Of a DNA stretch of 18,150 bases, positions 14,639 through 18,150 are shown piece after piece. Origin of the DNA: Candidatus Kerfeldbacteria bacterium (GTDB taxonomy: Bacteria > Patescibacteriota > Patescibacteriia > SBBC01 > JACPUP01); NCBI GenBank assembly GCA_016192205.1, contig JACPUP010000047.1, forward strand, positions 1 to 18,150, in the 5' to 3' direction. A program made the translations under genes and the position numbers. The notes under the pieces were generated by a model that had not been told where the DNA came from, made no database searches, and was given only the letters and a program-made list of their open reading frames with translations. Each line of letters begins with the position of its first letter. Position 1 is the first letter of the stretch.

Positions 14639-15139
14639 ATGCGGTGGACGTTCTTCATTCTCCTGATACTCGCGCCCTGGTTCGCGTCGGCCCAATCGTC
14701 ACTGGAGCCGCGGGCGACGTACGACGTGACTGCGCGCGTGCTGGAATCGTTCGACGATGTTGTTGAAGATGTCGCCTACGTTCGCGTTCGGCTGGCCGTC
14801 ATTGAGGTCGTGGGACGGAGCGGCTCGTCGGATGCGCCGCCGCTGGGGACCGGCACGACGCTGACCGCGATTGTTCGCGATGCTCGCCACCAAGCGCTCG
14901 TCCGGTCTGCGAGTCCGAGCCAGGCACTGCCGATGAGCCTCGGGTGGTTCGATCAGGGAACGTACGAGGTGTTCAGCGTCTTGGGCCAAGCGATCGGCGT
15001 TGGTCCGGCGAACGACCAGGGAGCGGCCGAGCGCCGGTTTTCCGTTCTTCAGCTCATCACTCTCCTTGGCGGTATCGCCGTTGTCGCCGTCGTTGCATTG
15101 CGGCTGCTCCACCGACCTCCTGACCATGGCCACCGGTAA
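14639..15139 (+). CDS. Small exported protein with C-terminal membrane anchor
   Basis: 166 residues, not recognised. A clean signal peptide (MRWTFFILLILAPWFASAQ) is followed by an outer domain of about 115 residues and a C-terminal membrane helix at about 135-157 with a short basic tail (LHRPPDHGHR). The domain has the look of a small beta fold: RATYDVTARVLESF, VAYVRVRLAVIEVVG, GTTLTAIVRDA. The arrangement resembles exported proteins with an OB-like domain, but that is only an impression. The frame is open further up to 14408; ATG 14639 was chosen because of the signal peptide and the promoter that ends 6 nt before it. The 3' end overlaps the TPR gene by 14 nt, so they form one operon. Confidence 0.75.
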   Translation: MRWTFFILLILAPWFASAQSSLEPRATYDVTARVLESFDDVVEDVAYVRVRLAVIEVVGRSGSSDAPPLGTGTTLTAIVRDARHQALVRSASPSQALPMSLGWFDQGTYEVFSVLGQAIGVGPANDQGAAERRFSVLQLITLLGGIAVVAVVALRLLHRPPDHGHR

Positions 15140-15560
15140 CTTCGACCTCACCGATCAGGGTCGCGCAGCGCTCAGGTACCTTGACCGCGACGCGGCCGAA
15201 GCGTGCTTTCGCCAGGCGCTCGAGGAGACGCCGGACTTTGTTGATGCGATTGCTGGCCTCGGACAGGTGGCGTACGAACGCGGCGAGCTGGCCGTGGCAG
15301 CGCGCGAATTTGATAGGGCAGTCACGCTGGCGAAGCAGCAGCTGGGTGGCGACTGGCCGACAAAGCTGCGGTACAGCGATCCGACGGAGCGCTCCTACTT
15401 GCGCGCACTGCACGGTGTCGGGCTCGTTTTGTACCGGCGAGGGAACGCGGCTGCGGCGCAGGAGACCTTCACGTTCGAACGTCAGCTGGATCCAGCTGAC
15501 CACCAGGGCAGTCGCTTTCTCCTGGCGAAGATCAAACGCGGGCAAGCCTGGGGGCGGTAA
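15126..15560 (+). CDS. TPR-repeat protein
   Basis: 144 residues, about three tetratricopeptide repeats: residues 7-40 (GRAALRYLDRDAAEACFRQA), 41-71 (IAGLGQVAYERGELAVAARE) and 91-124 (RALHGVGLVLYRRGNAAAAQ). The A-x-x-x-G/A-x-x-x-Y and A-x-x-x-F-x-x-A spacing of TPR helices is plain. No signal peptide or membrane segment, so cytosolic; TPRs bind other proteins. Start at ATG 15126 lies inside the end of the preceding membrane-anchored gene (14-nt overlap, no SD), which suggests coupled translation and perhaps a joint role, with the TPR protein on the inner face of the membrane. The frame is open further upstream but that part is only the shadow of the previous gene. Confidence 0.8.
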   Translation: MATGNFDLTDQGRAALRYLDRDAAEACFRQALEETPDFVDAIAGLGQVAYERGELAVAAREFDRAVTLAKQQLGGDWPTKLRYSDPTERSYLRALHGVGLVLYRRGNAAAAQETFTFERQLDPADHQGSRFLLAKIKRGQAWGR

Positions 15561-15569
15561 CCGCAACGC

Positions 15570-15599
15570 TTGTCCAGGCAGCGCCTTTGCTGCTAGACT
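15570..15599 (+). promoter_or_regulatory. Promoter of the small-protein/xseA/xseB operon
   Basis: TTGTCC (15570-15575), 18-bp spacer, TAGACT (15594-15599) preceded by TGC (extended -10). The start near 15606 lies about 27 nt before ATG 15633. Confidence 0.65.
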
Positions 15600-15632
15600 A
15601 CCGGCGATGGCAGTCTTGTCGTTTTATGACGT

Positions 15633-15788
15633 ATGCGTCCCCGTCGTCGTTCCAGAGGCATTCGGAAGTATTTGCGAGCGCGAAAAGCGGCCTTGCGTCG
15701 AGGGGCGCAGAGCCAGCGTGAACTCCGCGAGCAATTGCGCGAACTCCTGAACCGCCATCCCTTGCCCACGCCGACCCATCGCCAATGA
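15633..15788 (+). CDS. 51-aa very basic small protein overlapping xseA
   Basis: Unrecognised. The frame runs from ATG 15633 to TGA 15786-15788, and its stop overlaps the xseA start as ATGA, exactly as xseA overlaps xseB. A stop at 15627-15629 makes 15633 the first usable start. The product opens MRPRRRSRGIRKYLRARK and continues through an Arg/Glu/Leu-rich amphipathic stretch (SQRELREQLRELLNRH) to a Pro/Thr/His tail; about a quarter of residues are Arg. It could bind nucleic acid or be an antisense-free leader protein that couples translation into xseA. Promoter placement and the overlap favour a real gene; the lack of known relatives and short length argue for caution. Confidence 0.5.
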   Translation: MRPRRRSRGIRKYLRARKAALRRGAQSQRELREQLRELLNRHPLPTPTHRQ

Positions 15789-17011
15789 TCTTCTCGGTTT
15801 CCGAATTCGTCGACTACCTGCGCGAACACCTGCGTACGACCGTGGGCGAGGTGGAGGTGAAAGGCGAGGTCTCGGGATTCCGGGAGCGGGGCGACAGCCT
15901 CGTCTTCTTCGACTTGAAGGATGAGGGATCGGCCGTCACGTGCTTTCTCATGAAATGGGAGCTCAAGCAGGAGCTTGCAGACGGTGAGGAAATTCGTGTG
16001 CTCGCCACCCCGTCGCTCTTCAAGAAGTCAGGGAAGTTTCACCTGCGCGTGAAGGAGATTGCCCTGGTCGGTGAGGGGGCGCTTGCGCAGGCGTTTTTGA
16101 AACTCAAGTCCAAGCTCGAGCAGGAGGGGCTGTTCGACGAAGCGCGGAAGCGGCCGTTGCCCCGGTTCCCCGAGCGGATCGGACTCGTGACCTCGGCCGA
16201 CGCCGCAGCCTACACGGACGTGCTGACCATTCTCAAGGACCGTTCGCGGCAGCACACGGTCGTCTTCGCGCCCGTGCGCGTCCAGGGCGCTGGCAGCGTG
16301 CGGGACATCGTGGCAGCGCTGCGGACGCTCAACGAGCAGCGTGCTGCCGAGGTCATCATTGTCACGCGCGGCGGTGGTTCGTTTGAAGACCTCCAATCGT
16401 TTAACAGCGAGGACGTGGCCCGGGCGATCGTGGCATCGCGTATTCCAGTCGTCGTGGGGGTCGGGCATGAGCGTGATACCTCGATCGCTGACCTCGTCGC
16501 TGACGTGCGGGCGACCACGCCGACCAATGCCGCCCAGCTGGTTGCGCCGGATCGGCGTGAACTGCTGCTGGCGGTCACCGAGCTGTCCCGACGGTTGGGA
16601 GTTGAGGCGGATGCAAGTCTGCGTTCGGCTTCGGACCGCGTCGGCAGCTCACTCGACCGGATGCAGCGCGCGTTGCAACAGCCGATTGACCGCATTGAGC
16701 AGCTTCTCGGTTCCTTCCGTGCTGCAGCCGTTGGCTTTGCCGCAACTCCACGTGCGCGTCACGTCGCCGTTGACCATGCGGCCGCGACGCTTACCGAACG
16801 GATGCGCCGGCGTTCCCAAGAACAGGTCCAGCGGCTGGCCCACATCGGCAAACTCCTGCACGCGTTGAGCCCGAATGCCGTGCTCGCGCGCGGCTTCTCG
16901 CTCACCTTTGACGGCCAGGGGAAAATCCTCCATGATGCCAAGGCGCTCGCCACGGGCGACCACGTTCGGACGCGGCTTTCGAAAGGCGAGTTTGACTCAG
17001 CAGTGCTATGA
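15785..17011 (+). CDS. xseA: Exodeoxyribonuclease VII large subunit
   Basis: 408 residues, a little shorter than the E. coli protein. Exonuclease VII degrades single-stranded DNA from both ends to oligonucleotides and acts in repair; XseA carries the active site. N-terminal OB-fold (about 1-95, VGEVEVKGEVSGFRERGDSL and VTCFLMKWEL), then the catalytic domain: RIGLVTSADAAAYTDVL near 137-153, VTRGGGSFEDLQSFNSEDVARA near 192-213, VGVGHERDTSIADLVADVRA near 223-242 and TTPTNAAQL. The C-terminal part is a long helical region that in the family docks XseB. The start overlaps the small basic ORF by ATGA and the stop overlaps xseB by ATGA; no SD, so translation is probably coupled. Confidence 0.95.
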   Translation: MIFSVSEFVDYLREHLRTTVGEVEVKGEVSGFRERGDSLVFFDLKDEGSAVTCFLMKWELKQELADGEEIRVLATPSLFKKSGKFHLRVKEIALVGEGALAQAFLKLKSKLEQEGLFDEARKRPLPRFPERIGLVTSADAAAYTDVLTILKDRSRQHTVVFAPVRVQGAGSVRDIVAALRTLNEQRAAEVIIVTRGGGSFEDLQSFNSEDVARAIVASRIPVVVGVGHERDTSIADLVADVRATTPTNAAQLVAPDRRELLLAVTELSRRLGVEADASLRSASDRVGSSLDRMQRALQQPIDRIEQLLGSFRAAAVGFAATPRARHVAVDHAAATLTERMRRRSQEQVQRLAHIGKLLHALSPNAVLARGFSLTFDGQGKILHDAKALATGDHVRTRLSKGEFDSAVL

Positions 17012-17238
17012 CGCAAGTTCCGAAACGCGATTTCCATTTCACCAAAGCCTTTGAAGAACTCGAGGCCATCGTGAAAGAGTTTGAGAGCGAGCACATTGAC
17101 CTCGACGAAGGTTTAAAGAAGTTCGAGCGCGGGCTGGCGCTCGCCAAGCAGCTTAAAGCCAAACTCCAAGACGTCGAACAGAAGATCGAGACGATTAAGC
17201 AGAAGTTTGATAGCGACGAGCCGAAAGGCGAAGAATAG
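17008..17238 (+). CDS. xseB: Exodeoxyribonuclease VII small subunit
   Basis: 76 residues, the usual size. The family core is clear: FTKAFEELEAIVKEFESEHI followed by LDEGLKKFERGLALAKQLKA and a helix-rich LQDVEQKIETIKQKF. XseB forms a helical hairpin, several copies of which bind the C-terminal helices of XseA. Its ATG overlaps the xseA stop (ATGA at 17008-17011), so subunits are made from one message by coupled translation. After the stop, 17239-17298 holds short TAGGGT/GGGTTT-like low-complexity sequence and a weak GGGT/ACCC stem, without a clear terminator. Confidence 0.93.
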   Translation: MTQVPKRDFHFTKAFEELEAIVKEFESEHIDLDEGLKKFERGLALAKQLKAKLQDVEQKIETIKQKFDSDEPKGEE

Positions 17239-17298
17239 GGTAGTAGGTTCTAGGGTTTCCGGGTCGTAGGGTCACTTTGTACCCAACCCCCGTTCGTA

Positions 17299-17327
17299 TT
17301 GAAAAAATCGGCCAAATGCGCTAGTAT
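17299..17327 (+). promoter_or_regulatory. Strong promoter of the last gene
   Basis: TTGAAA (17299-17304), 17-bp spacer, TAGTAT (17322-17327). The start near 17334 gives a leader of about 125 nt before ATG 17461. Confidence 0.65.
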
Positions 17328-17342
17328 AGGGCGTTCTTTGAA

Positions 17343-17447
17343 ATGCGGACGGCCGCAGCGTCAAGGGTCTTCAATGAGGGCCTTGAACGCTGCGGCTACC
17401 ATTCAAGGCCGCCACCGTACCCGACGGCATCGGGAGACTTCCAATGA
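17343..17447 (+). CDS. Possible 34-codon leader ORF
   Basis: ATG 17343 is the first start after the predicted transcription start and stays open for 34 codons (begins MRTAAASRVFNEGLERCGYH). Its TGA at 17445-17447 overlaps the GAGGAG ribosome-binding site (17446-17451) of the downstream gene, so a ribosome ending here would sit on that site. The ORF spans both alternative hairpins of the leader. It lacks an SD. Coding is unproven. Confidence 0.25.
   Translation: MRTAAASRVFNEGLERCGYHSRPPPYPTASGDFQ
17352..17410 (+). promoter_or_regulatory. Leader with mutually exclusive hairpins
   Basis: Hairpin A pairs GCCGCAGCGTCAAGG (17352-17366) with CCTTGAACGCTGCGGC (17381-17396), with one bulged A. Hairpin B pairs GGCCTTGAA (17379-17387) with TTCAAGGCC (17402-17410), a perfect 9-bp stem. 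Both need the CCTTGA segment, so only one can form at a time. A third small stem, CCCGA/TCGGG (17420-17434), precedes the ribosome-binding site. The layout is that of an attenuator or translational switch. Confidence 0.5.
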
Positions 17448-17460
17448 GGAGATGCTGATC

Positions 17461-18022
17461 ATGAAACAGGAAATGATCGGTAGCGTGCCGGGGAACGTCC
17501 TTGGCATGTTCGCGGACCTCATGCACAAGATGCAGCATGGGGTCAGGACGCCCGACCAGCTCGACCGATTCCTCAAGGGCGAACCCCTTCGCCGTGCTGT
17601 TCACGATGGTGGTGGACTACGCCAGCGACCGCTGGAAGTCCATCAACAAGGCGCTCTACGCCTACGTGAATGACAGCCTGACCGTCGCCGATTTCCCCAT
17701 CCGGGGGACCGGCACGGGCGAGGTCACGTATGACTACGTGACATTCGACCACGAACCCACCACGCAGGAGGTGTTCGATGAGGTCGAGCGTCGCGGCGAT
17801 CTCCGGATGCCGGATCGCGCCGAAGCGGAGACGTTCCTGGAGAAGAATCCGGAAGAGCGCAAGCAGGCGCCAGTCGTCGCGTTCTGCGGCTCCTTAACCG
17901 GGCGCGGGGGCCTCCGCTGCGTGGCGTTCGTCTACGCCTATGCTGACGGGGTGCGCCTGGGCTGGGACTGGTTCGACTTTCGCTGGGTTCAGTCCAGTCG
18001 TTTCCTCGCCGTCCGCAAGTAA
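17461..18022 (+). CDS. CPR-type small protein gene interrupted by a +1 frameshift
   Basis: The first frame, from ATG 17461 behind a good SD (GAGGAG, 9-nt spacer), encodes MKQEMIGSVPGNVLGMFADL and then PDQLDRFLKGE. It then runs on to a stop at 17671-17673 in meaningless sequence. From about 17584 the +1 frame takes over with NPFAVLFTMVVDYASDRWKS and continues to TAA at 18020-18022, ending GWDWFDFRWVQSSRFLAVRK. The joined L..FL..E(N)PF sequence fits the conserved core of small proteins I associate with CPR genomes, so the halves are one gene of about 186 residues. The switch lies at GAACCCCTTC (17581-17590); a +1 slip on CCC-C would restore the frame. It may be programmed recoding, a recent inactivating mutation or an assembly error. 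Function unknown. Confidence 0.65.
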
Positions 18023-18037
18023 GCACTTCGGCCCTTG

Positions 18038-18073
18038 CCCGCCCGCCTTGCTTCGCAACGCGAAGCGGGCGGG
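18038..18073 (+). terminator. GC-rich stem-loop after the last gene
   Basis: CCCGCCC (18038-18044) pairs with GGGCGGG (18067-18073), and inside it GCTTCGC (18050-18056) pairs with GCGAAGC (18060-18066) around an AAC loop; five bases bulge on the left. It begins 15 nt after the stop. No T tract. A smaller GCACC/GGTGC stem follows near 18088-18104, and the rest to 18150 holds no gene I can support. Confidence 0.6.
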
Positions 18074-18150
18074 GGCGCTGGGGCCCCGCACCCCTCGTGG
18101 TGCAGGGCAGGACTTCAATAAGTCCCTTAATCCCTTGGGTCGCACACACG

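Noticed and set aside
15607..15750. 47-codon frame starting at ATG 15607, 7 nt after a -10 box
   Set aside because: Placement fits leaderless initiation, but the sequence looks random and the overlapping frame from 15633 has the ATGA join to xseA. Not excluded as a leader peptide.
17239..17298. TAGGGT/GGGTTT-like low-complexity run after xseB as a repeat element
   Set aside because: Only imperfect short units and a 4-bp stem; too little to call a repeat family or terminator from one copy.
1..18150. TGA recoded as glycine (genetic code 25)
   Set aside because: TGA ends the TSP3 membrane gene (12624-12626) and xseA (17009-17011) at the positions expected from overlaps and family length.
1..18150. 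tRNA, rRNA, CRISPR array, insertion sequence or phage genes
   Set aside because: I saw no cloverleaf, no regularly spaced direct repeats with spacers, no transposase or integrase motifs and no terminal inverted repeats.

Overview
The window looks like a fragment of a Candidate Phyla Radiation (Patescibacteria) chromosome with GC near 60%. This placement is inference. It rests on the CPR-style content: very large multidomain surface proteins, a CopC-like fragment with cysteines, small SD-less genes packed with 4-nt overlaps, and a short protein of a type I associate with CPR genomes carrying an L..FL..NPF core and a RFLAVRK end. TGA is used as a stop (12624-12626, 17009-17011), so the genome does not use the TGA=Gly code of Gracilibacteria/Absconditabacteria.

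Layout. 1-141: tail of a CopC-like protein. 128-1615 (-): GT39-type membrane glycosyltransferase. 1733-6208 (-): giant modular adhesin with a propeller, SpaA-like, SdrD B-like and DUF11 domains, an internal dockerin-like EF-hand pair and a C-terminal LATTG sorting signal. 6209-6785: control region with two near-consensus divergent promoters; the leftward one drives a ~300-nt leader holding a possible small gene and ending in a terminator-like stem. 6786-11483 (+): secreted 1565-aa protein with ten carboxypeptidase-regulatory-like repeats and a seven-bladed FG-GAP propeller. 11625-13153: two overlapping membrane genes. 13223-13729: DUF458 (YkuK-like). 13802-14383: SAM methyltransferase, followed by a structured spacer and a good terminator. 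14639-15560: signal-peptide/TM protein plus TPR protein. 15633-17238: a chain of a 51-aa basic small protein, xseA and xseB, each pair joined by ATGA. 17299-18022: a strong promoter, a leader with mutually exclusive hairpins and a 34-codon leader ORF, then a small-protein gene broken (or recoded) by a +1 shift at a CCCC run.

How it fits together. The left two thirds is a cell-surface locus: two divergent giant extracellular proteins with a sugar transferase beside one of them. The right third is a housekeeping and small-gene region. A recurring theme is transcription initiation very close to the start codon: several genes have a -10 (often TGnTAnnnT) only 5-8 nt before ATG/GTG and no Shine-Dalgarno, which suggests leaderless mRNAs. 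Only 17461, and possibly the small ORF at 6548, show a proper SD.
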